Below are positions 35,020-43,712 of a DNA stretch of 64,000 nt, piece after piece. A program made the position numbers and the translations under genes. The stretch comes from Rhodococcus sp. 4CII (GTDB lineage Bacteria > Actinomycetota > Actinomycetes > Mycobacteriales > Mycobacteriaceae), in NCBI RefSeq assembly GCF_014256275.1, contig NZ_JACCFE010000002.1:4320001-4384000 (forward strand), given 5' to 3'. The stretch's first letter is position 1, and each line of letters starts with the position of its first letter. The notes below the pieces were generated by a model. The model did not search any database and was not told the DNA's origin. It saw nothing but the letters and a program-made list of their open reading frames with translations.

Positions 35020-37395
35020 ATGCGACACAAGGACGAGGAACGCGACTACGACGAGGCCGACCTCCGGGTGGAGTCCCCGAAGGACCATGCGGCCGGGCCG
35101 ACCGCTGTCGCGGTGTCGATGAAACGGTCGCTCGAGCACATGGGTGTGGTCCGGACGGCCGAGACGTTGCTGCGGCTGAACCAGGCCGAGGGATTCGACT
35201 GCATGAGCTGCGCGTGGCCCGATCCCGACCCGGGCCATCGTCACGCTGCGGAGTTCTGCGAGAACGGCGCCAAGGCCGTGGCGGAAGAGGCGACGCGGGA
35301 TCGGGCGACACCTGAATTCTTCGCCCGGCACAGCATCGCCGACCTCGACTGCCACAGCGAGCACTGGCTCGGGCAGCAGGGCCGGATCACGCACCCGATG
35401 GTGAAACGGCCGGGCGGAACTCACTACGAACCCATCGAATGGGACGAGGCCTACGCCCTGATCGGCAACCAGCTGAACGCCCTGGACAGTCCCGACGAGG
35501 CGATCTTCTACACGTCCGGCCGGGCGTCCAACGAGGCCGCGTTCGCGTACCAGTTGTTCGTCCGGGCGTTCGGGACCAACAACCTGCCCGACTGTTCGAA
35601 CATGTGCCACGAATCGACCAGCATCGCGCTCCAGGAGTCGATCGGCATCGGCAAGGCCAGCGTCACGATGGACGACGTGTATCAGGCAAAACTCATTGTG
35701 TTGCAGGGCCAGAACCCCGGAACCAACCATCCGCGGATGTTGTCGGCGCTGGAGAAGGCCAAGCAGAACGGCGCCAAGATCCTCGCGATCAATCCGCTGC
35801 GCGAGGCGGGTCTGGTCAATTTCAAGAATCCTCAGACACCCCGCGGCATGGTGGGCCCGGGCACCGACCTGTCCGACCTGCACCTGCCCATCGCACTCAA
35901 CGGCGATCTCGCCCTGCTGCAGGCCTTCGGGTCACTGCTCGTCGAATGGGACGCCCTCGACCACGAGTTCATCGAACAGCACACGATCGGGTTCGAGCAG
36001 TGGAAGCAGCACGTCACCGGCATCGACTGGGACGTCGTCACCCGCACGACCGGCCTGTCGCGGGAGCAGATCACCGATGCAGCCCGGCTTCTGCGCGATT
36101 CCGACGCCACCGTGTTCTGCTGGGCGATGGGGCTGACCCAGCACCATAATTCGGTCGCAATCATCAAAGAAGTCACCAATATCGCACTCGCCCAGGGAAA
36201 CATCGGCAAACCCGGTGCGGGGCTGCTGCCGGTGCGCGGGCACTCGAACGTGCAGGGCGACCGCACGATGGGGATCTGGGAGCGCCCGCCGCGGCATTTC
36301 CTGGACGCTCTCGCGAAGGAATTCGACTTCGACCCGCCCCGGGAGAACGGCTACGACACCGTCGATTCCATCCGGGCGATGCGCGACGGCAAGGCGCATT
36401 TCTTCCTCGGGCTCGGCGGAAACTTCGTCCAGGCGGCCCCGGACACCGACGTCACCGCCGCCGCACTGCGCAAGACCCGGATGACCGTCCACATCTCCAC
36501 CAAGATCAACCGCTCGCATCTCGTGTGCGGCGACACGGCGCTCATCCTGCCGACCCGGGGGCGCACCGAACAGGACGTCCAGGCCGGCGGGGCCCAGTTC
36601 ATCTCGGTCGAGGACTCGACGTGTTCGGTCCACGCGTCCCGGGGCCCGCTGAAACCGGCCAGTCCGCACCTCGATTCGGAGGTCGGCATAGTCACCCGCA
36701 TCGCCGAGGCCACCATCGGCGACCGGTACGGCCTCGAGTGGAAGAAGATGCGGGACGACTACGCGAACATCCGCCTGCACATCTCGCGGGTCATCCCCGG
36801 CTGCGAGGGGTACGAGGTGAACGTCCGGCGGCCGGGCGGGTTCGTGCTGCCGCACCCGCCGCGCGACTCCCGGACGTTCCCCACCCACTCCGGCCGCGCC
36901 GAATTCGCGGTGTCCCCGATCGAGGTGCTGCAGGTGCCCCAGGGCCACGTGATCCTGCAGACGATCCGTAGCCACGATCAGTTCAACACCACGATCTACG
37001 GGCTCAGCGACCGCTACCGCGGAATCGAGGGCGGACGCCGCGTGATCTTCCTGCACCACGACGACATCGCGGCTCTCGGATTCGACGACGGTGACATGGT
37101 CGACCTCTTCACCCACTGGGCCGAGGACGACCGGGTCCGCTGCGCCCACGACTTCCGGATCGTGGAGTACGACACGCCCCGCGGGTCCGCCGCCGCCTAC
37201 TACCCGGAGACCAACCCGCTCGTTCCCCTCGACTCCACGGCGGCAGGCAGCAACTGTCCCACGTCGAAATCCGTCGTCGTCTCACTGGAGCGCGCAGGCC
37301 GCTACAACGCCGAATGCCCGCCGGGGGCCGGCCAGGACGAGGTCGGCGCGGACTGGATCCACAAATCGAGCCCCCAGCCGAAGCATCTGTCCTGA
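35020..37395 (+). CDS. FdhF/YdeP-family molybdopterin oxidoreductase
   Basis: A 791-residue bis-MGD-type oxidoreductase of the formate dehydrogenase-like YdeP group. Near residue 60 it has a Cys cluster in FDCMSCAWPDPDPGH and a later Cys in FCENGAKAV, a probable Fe-S site. NNLPDCSNMCHESTS, LPVRGHSNVQGDRTMG and the C-terminal molybdopterin dinucleotide-binding domain (TIRSHDQFNTTIYG) follow. E. coli YdeP is linked to acid resistance; the reaction is not defined. It lies 14 bp after the monooxygenase and may be co-transcribed. Confidence 0.9.
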   Translation: MRHKDEERDYDEADLRVESPKDHAAGPTAVAVSMKRSLEHMGVVRTAETLLRLNQAEGFDCMSCAWPDPDPGHRHAAEFCENGAKAVAEEATRDRATPEFFARHSIADLDCHSEHWLGQQGRITHPMVKRPGGTHYEPIEWDEAYALIGNQLNALDSPDEAIFYTSGRASNEAAFAYQLFVRAFGTNNLPDCSNMCHESTSIALQESIGIGKASVTMDDVYQAKLIVLQGQNPGTNHPRMLSALEKAKQNGAKILAINPLREAGLVNFKNPQTPRGMVGPGTDLSDLHLPIALNGDLALLQAFGSLLVEWDALDHEFIEQHTIGFEQWKQHVTGIDWDVVTRTTGLSREQITDAARLLRDSDATVFCWAMGLTQHHNSVAIIKEVTNIALAQGNIGKPGAGLLPVRGHSNVQGDRTMGIWERPPRHFLDALAKEFDFDPPRENGYDTVDSIRAMRDGKAHFFLGLGGNFVQAAPDTDVTAAALRKTRMTVHISTKINRSHLVCGDTALILPTRGRTEQDVQAGGAQFISVEDSTCSVHASRGPLKPASPHLDSEVGIVTRIAEATIGDRYGLEWKKMRDDYANIRLHISRVIPGCEGYEVNVRRPGGFVLPHPPRDSRTFPTHSGRAEFAVSPIEVLQVPQGHVILQTIRSHDQFNTTIYGLSDRYRGIEGGRRVIFLHHDDIAALGFDDGDMVDLFTHWAEDDRVRCAHDFRIVEYDTPRGSAAAYYPETNPLVPLDSTAAGSNCPTSKSVVVSLERAGRYNAECPPGAGQDEVGADWIHKSSPQPKHLS

Positions 37396-37418
37396 CGTAG
37401 TTGCCATTGTGTGCCTGC

Positions 37419-38186
37419 TCAGCCCCTGTCGCGGTCGCGCAGGTAGTCCGCCAGCGGCGCATGCTGCTGTATGCGCGACAGGGCGATTCGGCGCGCCACC
37501 ACCCACATGAGCGCGGAGCTCGCCACGGCGACGAGGACACACAGCGCGAAGTCGGCCGTGCCGATTCCCGTGTGCACGTCGTCCGGTTTCACGATGCGCC
37601 ACAACACGACCGGGACCACCGCGATCGCCGCCGAGAACGCCGGAAACACCGCGTAAGGGACCACCAGCAGGATCAGCCACCGCACCACAACGGTTCGCCA
37701 CCTCACGCGCTGCTCCCACCGCCACCGCAGCGGACGCTGGTGGTACGGGAAGAACACCCCCACCAGACTCGACCCGGCGAGCGGGCCGAACGGGCACAGC
37801 GCCACCGCGACGACGACCACGGCCGTGAACAACCAGTCCCGATCGGCGAACCCGACGGCGATCGCAATCGTCGCGCACAGCGGGGCGATCAGCATCCACA
37901 ACGCCACCGCCTTGGCGCCGAGCATCGCCCCGAGTGCGTCCCGGTCGTCGAGTGCGGCGAGAATGCGCTCACGGTCCGGTGCCAGCACATTGGTGGCGGT
38001 CACGTCGGCGTACATCCAGCCCGCGAGGGCCAGGGCGAAACCCGACGGTCCGGTCCACTCGAACAGCCAGTTCCGCGGCAGCAGGAACCAGGCACCGATC
38101 ATCAGCACGGCGTTGAACGCAACGGTCGCGAGCGTGTCTGCCGGGTTGCGCCAGATCCTGATCCACTCCGCACGAAGAGCGGCCAT
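37419..38186 (-). CDS. Multi-helix membrane protein of unknown function
   Basis: A 255-residue protein with about six hydrophobic segments (for example FNAVLMIGAWFLLP and LFTAVVVVAVALCPFGPLAG) and a basic middle. A charged segment APDRERILAALDDRDALG follows the second helix. It resembles ABC-2-type permease subunits in layout, but I see no partner ATPase next to it and make no functional call. The ATG at 38186 is supported by a TACGCT -10 seven bases upstream. It is convergent with the YdeP gene (23 bp apart). Confidence 0.75.
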   Translation of the reverse strand: MAALRAEWIRIWRNPADTLATVAFNAVLMIGAWFLLPRNWLFEWTGPSGFALALAGWMYADVTATNVLAPDRERILAALDDRDALGAMLGAKAVALWMLIAPLCATIAIAVGFADRDWLFTAVVVVAVALCPFGPLAGSSLVGVFFPYHQRPLRWRWEQRVRWRTVVVRWLILLVVPYAVFPAFSAAIAVVPVVLWRIVKPDDVHTGIGTADFALCVLVAVASSALMWVVARRIALSRIQQHAPLADYLRDRDRG

Positions 38187-38257
38187 GACATTCAGCGTAA
38201 AGCGCCGGGCGGGCTGCCGGAGCCGTGTCGGCACTTCGCAATCGCTAGACTCGGCTG

Positions 38258-39151
38258 GTGGACATCCGGGACGCCGAGTATCTCGTCGCCGTGGTCGATC
38301 ACGGCAGCATCACCGAGGCTGCGCGTGCCCTGTTCATCGCCCAGCCGTCGCTGTCGCAGGCGATCCGCGCCCTCGAACGCGATCTGGGTGTGGAACTGTT
38401 CGATCGTGGCGGGCGGAAGCTGAGGATCACCCCAGCGGGGGCGTCGTTCGCGAGCGCGGCGCGGCAGGTTCTTGCCGATGTCGAGCGGGCGCGGGCCGTC
38501 GTGCACGATGTCGCCGAACTGCGGTCCGGCACGCTCACGATCGCGGTTCTCAATTCTCTTGCCGCCGATCCGCTTCCGCGCATCGTCGGCCGGTTTCATC
38601 GGCAGTTCCCGCGCGTGGTTCTGGTCACGGTGGCGGCGGACGCTCCCGACGGCGTGGGCCGCGCGGTCCGGTCGGGTGAGTGCGATCTCGGGTTCACCGA
38701 ACTGCTCGGCGACCAGCAGGGGCTCGAGTCCCGGGTGGTGGGAACGCAGGAGATCGTGCTCGCACTCCATGCCGATCTGGCGATCGAACTACCGGATCCG
38801 GTGCCCGTCGATCTGCTCGCCGACATTCCGATGATCGTCGAGATCGGGTCGCGGCCACGACTGCCGGTGGACAACATCGCCGTCGAGTGTGCCCACCGCC
38901 AGTCGATGTGGGAGCTGGTGGTCCAGGGTGCGGGGGCGACGCTGCTTCCGAGGCGCGTCGCCGAGCAGGAACTGCCGGGGGTCGTGGTGCGTTCGCTGGC
39001 ACCGCCGGAAGTGCGCACCATCGGAATCGTCCGTAGACCGGATCCGCCTCCGCCCGCGGCGGCAGCGTTCATCGCTGCGCTCGACGAGGCTCACGGCGCG
39101 AGCGTGCCGAGGAATGCGCGTCCGGCCGGAGACAGCCGCGCTTCGTCGTAG
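38258..39151 (+). CDS. LysR-family transcriptional regulator
   Basis: A 297-residue LTTR. The HTH spans about residues 1-60 (YLVAVVDHGSITEAARALFI, then PSLSQAIRALERDLG) and the substrate-binding domain fills the rest, including SGTLTIAVLNSL. A TAGACT -10 (38246-38251) ends six bases before the GTG at 38258, so this start is likely leaderless. It is divergent from the membrane protein at 38186, its most likely target. Its 3' end overlaps the convergent LysR gene by 61 bp. Confidence 0.9.
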   Translation: MDIRDAEYLVAVVDHGSITEAARALFIAQPSLSQAIRALERDLGVELFDRGGRKLRITPAGASFASAARQVLADVERARAVVHDVAELRSGTLTIAVLNSLAADPLPRIVGRFHRQFPRVVLVTVAADAPDGVGRAVRSGECDLGFTELLGDQQGLESRVVGTQEIVLALHADLAIELPDPVPVDLLADIPMIVEIGSRPRLPVDNIAVECAHRQSMWELVVQGAGATLLPRRVAEQELPGVVVRSLAPPEVRTIGIVRRPDPPPPAAAAFIAALDEAHGASVPRNARPAGDSRASS

Positions 39152-39960
39152 ATCACCCCGTACGGTGCGGTGATCGGCGGGTCGAGGGTGCAGATCCGTG
39201 CTCCGCCGACAGCGGCGCGTTTCGCAAGTGTGCGTTCCATGAACGACATTCCCACACCCTCGACGACGAAAGCGCCGACGGCTTCGCGCTGTTCCACGAC
39301 GGCCGACAGGGTCGTCCGGCTGCCTGCGTTCTGCAGCGCCTTCTCGATGACGGTGCGCGACGACGACTCCTTGGGCAGCCCCACCACGGGAAGGTCCGGA
39401 AGGTCGTCGAGGGGGAAGGGGTCCCGCCAGGTGATTTCGGCGTCGTGCGGAACCACCAGCCAGTATTCATGAATTCCGAGGACGCGCGTCGTCAATCCCG
39501 CTGCAACGAAGGGGAAATGACTGAAAGCGATCTCGCAGTGCCCGTCGCGGATCATCGACCCGATGACGTCGACCGGACGCAGGTCGGCGAGCCGGACGAC
39601 CACGCCGGGGTACTGCTTGCGGAAGGACCCGATCAGTTCCGTGACCGGTCCTTCCGCAACGTGTGCCGACGCGCAGATGTCGAGTCGGCCGCGCGGCAGC
39701 CCCGAGACGTCGACGAGCGAGCTCTCGGCGGCCACCAGATCTCGCACGATCTTGCGCGCGGGACCGACGAATGCCCTTCCCGCCGCGCTGAGGACCAGGC
39801 CGCGGCCCACGCGGTGGAACAGTTCGACACCGAGGTCACGCTCGAGATTGCGCAGCCCCTTCGACAACGACGGCTTGGTGACGCCCAGGGCCTCCGCCGC
39901 GAGCGCGAGGCCGTCGTTGTCGACGGTGGCGAGAAAGTACTCGACGTGTCGCGACTCCAC
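39091..39960 (-). CDS. LysR-family transcriptional regulator
   Basis: A 289-residue LTTR: HVEYFLATVDNDGLALAAEA, then KPSLSKGLRNLERDLGVELF, with a C-terminal effector domain (RGRLDICASAHVAEGPVTEL). GTG start at 39960 with TAGTCT six bases upstream, giving a likely leaderless transcript of its own. It also lies 17 bp after the SDR gene on the same strand and may be read through from that operon. Likely controls the acyl-CoA genes at 39978-46644 (inference). Confidence 0.9.
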   Translation of the reverse strand: MESRHVEYFLATVDNDGLALAAEALGVTKPSLSKGLRNLERDLGVELFHRVGRGLVLSAAGRAFVGPARKIVRDLVAAESSLVDVSGLPRGRLDICASAHVAEGPVTELIGSFRKQYPGVVVRLADLRPVDVIGSMIRDGHCEIAFSHFPFVAAGLTTRVLGIHEYWLVVPHDAEITWRDPFPLDDLPDLPVVGLPKESSSRTVIEKALQNAGSRTTLSAVVEQREAVGAFVVEGVGMSFMERTLAKRAAVGGARICTLDPPITAPYGVIYDEARLSPAGRAFLGTLAP

Positions 39961-39977
39961 CAGTGCAGACTACTGCC

Positions 39978-40721
39978 TCAGATGTGGCGTCCACCGGTGA
40001 CTTCGAGGACGGTCCCCGTCATGTAGCTCGACAGATCGGACGCGAGGAACAGGGCCACGTTCGCGATCTCCTCGGGTTCGGCGCCGCGGCCCATCGGGAC
40101 CTCCTTGAGCTTCGCCTCGATGATGTCGGCGCGCAGGGCACGGATCATGTCGGTGTTCACCACGCCGGGCTGGATCGCATTGACCCGGACGCCGAGGTGG
40201 GCGACCTCCTTCGCGGCCGCCTTGGTGAGGCCGACCATCCCGGCCTTCGCGGCGCTGTAGTTGGTCTGCCCGACCATGCCGACCTTGCCCGAGATCGACG
40301 AGATGTTCACGATCGAGCCCTTGCCCGCCTCGCGCATCGCGATGGAGGCGATCTGGGTGCCCAGCCATGCGCCCTGCAGGTGCACGTCGATGACGGAGCG
40401 GAAATCGGCGAGGGACATCTTGCGCAGCGTCGCGTCGCGGGTGATGCCGGCGTTGTTGACCCACACGTCCATGGCGCCGAACGTGTCGATCGCCGTCTTT
40501 CCCAGATTCTGCATCTGGTCCGGATCGGTCACGTCGCAGGCGACGGCAACTGCCTGGAATCCGTCGGCCTCCAGCTTTCCGGCCGCGGCCTTGACGTTCT
40601 CGGCGTGCATGTCGCCCAGGACGACCGACGCGCCCTCACTCGCGAACTTCCGGGCCATCTCGAAACCGATGCCCTGGGCTGCGCCCGTGACGACGGCGAC
40701 CCGTCCCTCGAGAAGTGTCAT
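39978..40721 (-). CDS. SDR oxidoreductase, FabG-like 3-oxoacyl reductase
   Basis: A 247-residue classical short-chain dehydrogenase: NAD(P) motif TGAAQGIGFEMARKF, NNAGITRDATLRKM, catalytic Ser in NISSISGKVGM and YSAAKAG with the Tyr/Lys pair. GGAAG precedes the ATG. Downstream of the acyl-CoA dehydrogenase by 32 bp in a minus-strand operon. The FabG-like motifs fit reduction or oxidation of a 3-hydroxyacyl-CoA, which would supply the third step of a beta-oxidation-like route with the dehydrogenases, MaoC and thiolases next door. Confidence 0.92.
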   Translation of the reverse strand: MTLLEGRVAVVTGAAQGIGFEMARKFASEGASVVLGDMHAENVKAAAGKLEADGFQAVAVACDVTDPDQMQNLGKTAIDTFGAMDVWVNNAGITRDATLRKMSLADFRSVIDVHLQGAWLGTQIASIAMREAGKGSIVNISSISGKVGMVGQTNYSAAKAGMVGLTKAAAKEVAHLGVRVNAIQPGVVNTDMIRALRADIIEAKLKEVPMGRGAEPEEIANVALFLASDLSSYMTGTVLEVTGGRHI

Positions 40722-40753
40722 GAATTCTTCCTTCCTCAGTTGTCCGAAACGCC

Positions 40754-41944
40754 TCAGTTGTACGACCGCAGCACGCCGCGGCTGATGATCTGCTTTTGAA
40801 TGTCGCTGGTGCCTTCGCCGATGAGGAGGAACGGCGCCTCCCGCATGAGGCGTTCGATCTCGTATTCCTTGGAATAGCCGTAACCGCCGTGGATCCGGAA
40901 ACTGTCCTGCGTCACCTCCGAGCAGAACTCGCTGGCGAGGTACTTGGCCATCCCGGCGGCGACATCGTTGCGTTCCCCGGAGTCCTTGAGCCGCGCCGCA
41001 TTCACCATCATCAGGTGCGCCGCCTCCACCTTGGTGGCCATCTCCGCGATCCGGAACGCGATCGCTTGGTGCTCGGCGATCGGCGATCCGAACGTCTCCC
41101 GCGCCTTCGCGTACTTCACGCCGAGTTCGAACGCGCGCTGCGCGATACCGCACGCGCGGGCGGCGACATTGACACGGCCGACCTCGACGCCGTCCATCAT
41201 CTGCCGGAAGCCGCGGCCAGGGTCGCCGCCCAGGATCGTGTCCGCGGCCGCCCGGTAGCCGCTGAACACCATCTCGGTGGTGTCGATGCCCTTGTAGCCC
41301 ATCTTCTCGATCTTGCCCGGAATGGTGAGCCCGGGCAGCACCTCGCCGAACCCGGCGGGCTTCTCGATGAGGAACGCGGTGAGGTTGTCGTGGGCCTTCG
41401 GTGCCCCCTCCTCTGTGCGAACGAGAACGGCCACCAAGGTCGACGACCCGCCGTTGGTGAGCCACATCTTCTGGCCGTCGATCACGTAGTTGCCGTCCGC
41501 AGCCTTGGCCGCCTTGGTCCGGATGGCGGCGACGTCGGATCCGAGTTCGGGCTCGGACATCGAGAACGCGCCGCGCAGTTCACCGGTCGCCATGCGCGGG
41601 AGGTATTGCGCCTTCTGTTCGGGTGTGCCGTGCTGGGTGATCATGTGCGCCACGATGAAGTGAGTATTGATCACGCCGGACACGCTCATCCATCCGCGTG
41701 CGATCTCCTCGACGCACAGTGCGTAGGTCAGGAGGGATTCGCCGATTCCGCCGTACTCCTCGGGGATGGTGAGCCCGAACAGGCCCATTTCCTTCATCTG
41801 TTCGACGATGGCCGTCGGGTACGTGTCGGAGTGCTCGAGTTCCTGCGCCTGCGGGATGATCGCCTTGTCGACGAACGCCCGTACCGCCGAGACGATCTCG
41901 TCCTGCGTGTCCGTCAGTCCGGCGGTCTGCGCCAGTCGTGTCAT
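40754..41944 (-). CDS. Acyl-CoA dehydrogenase
   Basis: A 396-residue FAD enzyme: FSMSEPELGSDVAAIRTKA, MWLTNGGSSTL in the beta-domain, and RETFGSPIAEHQAIAFRIAE and a C-terminal GEGTSDIQKQIISRGVL that carries the catalytic Glu. It introduces a 2,3-double bond in an acyl-CoA. It is preceded on the same strand by a stump of an acyl-CoA synthetase (22 bp gap) and followed by the SDR. Confidence 0.95.
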   Translation of the reverse strand: MTRLAQTAGLTDTQDEIVSAVRAFVDKAIIPQAQELEHSDTYPTAIVEQMKEMGLFGLTIPEEYGGIGESLLTYALCVEEIARGWMSVSGVINTHFIVAHMITQHGTPEQKAQYLPRMATGELRGAFSMSEPELGSDVAAIRTKAAKAADGNYVIDGQKMWLTNGGSSTLVAVLVRTEEGAPKAHDNLTAFLIEKPAGFGEVLPGLTIPGKIEKMGYKGIDTTEMVFSGYRAAADTILGGDPGRGFRQMMDGVEVGRVNVAARACGIAQRAFELGVKYAKARETFGSPIAEHQAIAFRIAEMATKVEAAHLMMVNAARLKDSGERNDVAAGMAKYLASEFCSEVTQDSFRIHGGYGYSKEYEIERLMREAPFLLIGEGTSDIQKQIISRGVLRSYN

Positions 41945-41966
41945 CGTTCCACCTGTCCCGTAGTCA

Positions 41967-42308
41967 TCAGTTCTCCGTACTCTGCTCGTCGTGCAGGCGT
42001 TCGCGCATCGCCGACCGCAACACGGCGCCCCGCGGGGGCGGGGGCAACTCGTCGACGAAGACCACCTCGCGCACCTTCTTGTACGGCGGCACCTTCGCGG
42101 CGACGAACTCGATCAGGTTCTCGGCGGTGAGGTGCGCCGCGGTGTCTGCGACCACCAACGCGACCGGCATCTCTCCGACCCCGGGCACGGAGCGGCCGAC
42201 CACCACGACGTCGAGCACACCGCGCCGGGACAGCAGCAACTGTTCGAGTTCCTGCGGGTCGACGGTGTAGCCCTTGTAGAGGAGTGCGTCCTCGGGTTTG
42301 CCTACCAT
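41967..42308 (-). pseudogene. Acyl-CoA synthetase C-terminal fragment
   Basis: An open frame of 113 residues begins at the hinge of an adenylate-forming enzyme: MVGKPEDALLYKGYTVDPQE, then VLDVVVVGRSVPGVGEMPVA and VPPYKKVREVVFVDELP. This is only the mobile C-terminal domain; the 400-residue adenylation domain is absent, and the 230 bp upstream contains promoters, not coding sequence. A short ATG-led frame (MELDIRH, from 42327) in another phase could be the original start, implying an internal deletion. It cannot ligate acids by itself. It could still be translated. Confidence 0.75.
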
Positions 42309-42338
42309 GTCGAATATCGAGTTCCATCTCGCCGGGAA

Positions 42339-42368
42339 ATATTATTGTTCGCGAATATGCCCGGACAA
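42339..42368 (-). promoter_or_regulatory. Minus-strand promoter of the acyl-CoA operon
   Basis: TTGTCC (42363-42368, minus strand), 18 bases, TAATAT (42339-42344). It would start transcription just before the synthetase fragment and so drive the dehydrogenase and SDR genes. Confidence 0.45.
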
Positions 42369-42502
42369 TTTCCCCGGACGCTGACCCTATTCAAGTGCCT
42401 CGGACGGCCGTGGTCAAAGACGCTCAGGGAAACCGAGGGTTGCCCTGTTCCTATGGGTCGTAAATGTGCTCTGTGCTGCGTGTTCGTGTTCGTGGTACGT
42501 GC

Positions 42503-42531
42503 TTGACAGCGGGGCCGGGTTGCTGGATATT
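42503..42531 (+). promoter_or_regulatory. Promoter of the plus-strand acyl-CoA operon
   Basis: TTGACA (42503-42508), 17 bases, GATATT (42526-42531), ending seven bases before the ATG at 42539. A leaderless mRNA is expected. Confidence 0.55.
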
Positions 42532-42538
42532 CACCTTC

Positions 42539-43708
42539 ATGGCTGAACGCGAAGTGAGCGACGAAGACTTCAAGGACATTCTCGCGCAGACGAGAGCCTT
42601 TATTCAGAAGGAAGTAATTCCCAGGGAAAATGAAATCGCGGAAAAGGATCTGATTCCGGACGACATTCGCCGCAAGGCGGCAGACATGGGTCTGTTCGGA
42701 TACGCCATCCCGCAGCAGTGGGGTGGGCTCGGCCTCGACCTCACCCAGGACGTCGAACTGGCGATGGAGTTCGGGTACACGAGCCTGGCGTTGCGGTCGA
42801 TGTTCGGTACCAACAACGGGATCGCCGGCCAGGTGCTGGTGAATTTCGGTACGGACGAACAGAAGTCGGAATGGCTCGAGCGCATCGCGTCGGGTGACGT
42901 GGTCGCGTCGTTCGCGCTGACCGAGCCGGAGGCCGGGTCGAACCCGGCGGGCCTGACCACCCGCGCCGTTCTGAAGGACGGTTCGTGGACGATCAACGGC
43001 ACCAAGCGGTTCATCACCAACGCCCCGCTGGCCGACCTGTTCGTCGTCTTCGCCCGCACCCGCCCCGCCGACGAAACCGGAACCGGCATCGCGGTGTTCC
43101 TGGTCCCCGCCGACACCGCCGGTGTCGTGGTCGGGCCCAAGGACAAGAAGATGGGCCAGGAGGGCGCCTGGACCGCGGAGGTTGCGTTCGACGACGTCAC
43201 CGTCCCGGAATCCGCCCTGGTCGGCGGCAGCGAGGAGGCCGGCTACCGCGCCGCCATGACGTCGCTCGCCCGCGGTCGGGTGCACATCGCGGCCCTCGCC
43301 GTCGGTAGTGCTCAGCGTGCGCTCGACGAGTCCGTCGCCTTCGCGGCGGTCACGAAGCAGGGCGGCACCCCGATCGGTGACTTCCAACTGGTGCAGGCAA
43401 TGATCGCTGACCAGCAGGTGGGCGTGTCCGCGGGCCGCGCGCTGGTGCGGGACGCGGCGCGCAAGTACGTCAGCGGTGAGGACCGTCGGATCTCCCCGTC
43501 CGTGGCCAAGCTGTACTGCACGGAGATGGCCGGCAAGGTCGCCGACCTCGCGGTGCAGGTCCACGGCGGCACCGGATATATGAGAGATGTTCCGGTGGAA
43601 CGGATCTATCGTGAAGTCCGGCTGCTGCGCCTGTACGAGGGCACCAGCGAGATCCAGCAGCTGATCATCGGCGGCGGCCTCGTCCGCGAAGCGAAGAAAG
43701 CACTCTGA
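42539..43708 (+). CDS. Acyl-CoA dehydrogenase
   Basis: A 389-residue FAD acyl-CoA dehydrogenase: MGLFGYAIPQQWGGLGLDL, FALTEPEAGSNPAGLTTRA, TINGTKRFITNAP and the C-terminal LYEGTSEIQQLIIGGGL with the catalytic Glu. The ATG at 42539 fits the promoter at 42503-42531, a likely leaderless start. First gene of a plus-strand operon with thiolase, MaoC and a second thiolase. Substrate chain not determined. Confidence 0.95.
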   Translation: MAEREVSDEDFKDILAQTRAFIQKEVIPRENEIAEKDLIPDDIRRKAADMGLFGYAIPQQWGGLGLDLTQDVELAMEFGYTSLALRSMFGTNNGIAGQVLVNFGTDEQKSEWLERIASGDVVASFALTEPEAGSNPAGLTTRAVLKDGSWTINGTKRFITNAPLADLFVVFARTRPADETGTGIAVFLVPADTAGVVVGPKDKKMGQEGAWTAEVAFDDVTVPESALVGGSEEAGYRAAMTSLARGRVHIAALAVGSAQRALDESVAFAAVTKQGGTPIGDFQLVQAMIADQQVGVSAGRALVRDAARKYVSGEDRRISPSVAKLYCTEMAGKVADLAVQVHGGTGYMRDVPVERIYREVRLLRLYEGTSEIQQLIIGGGLVREAKKAL

Positions 43709-43712
43709 ACCG

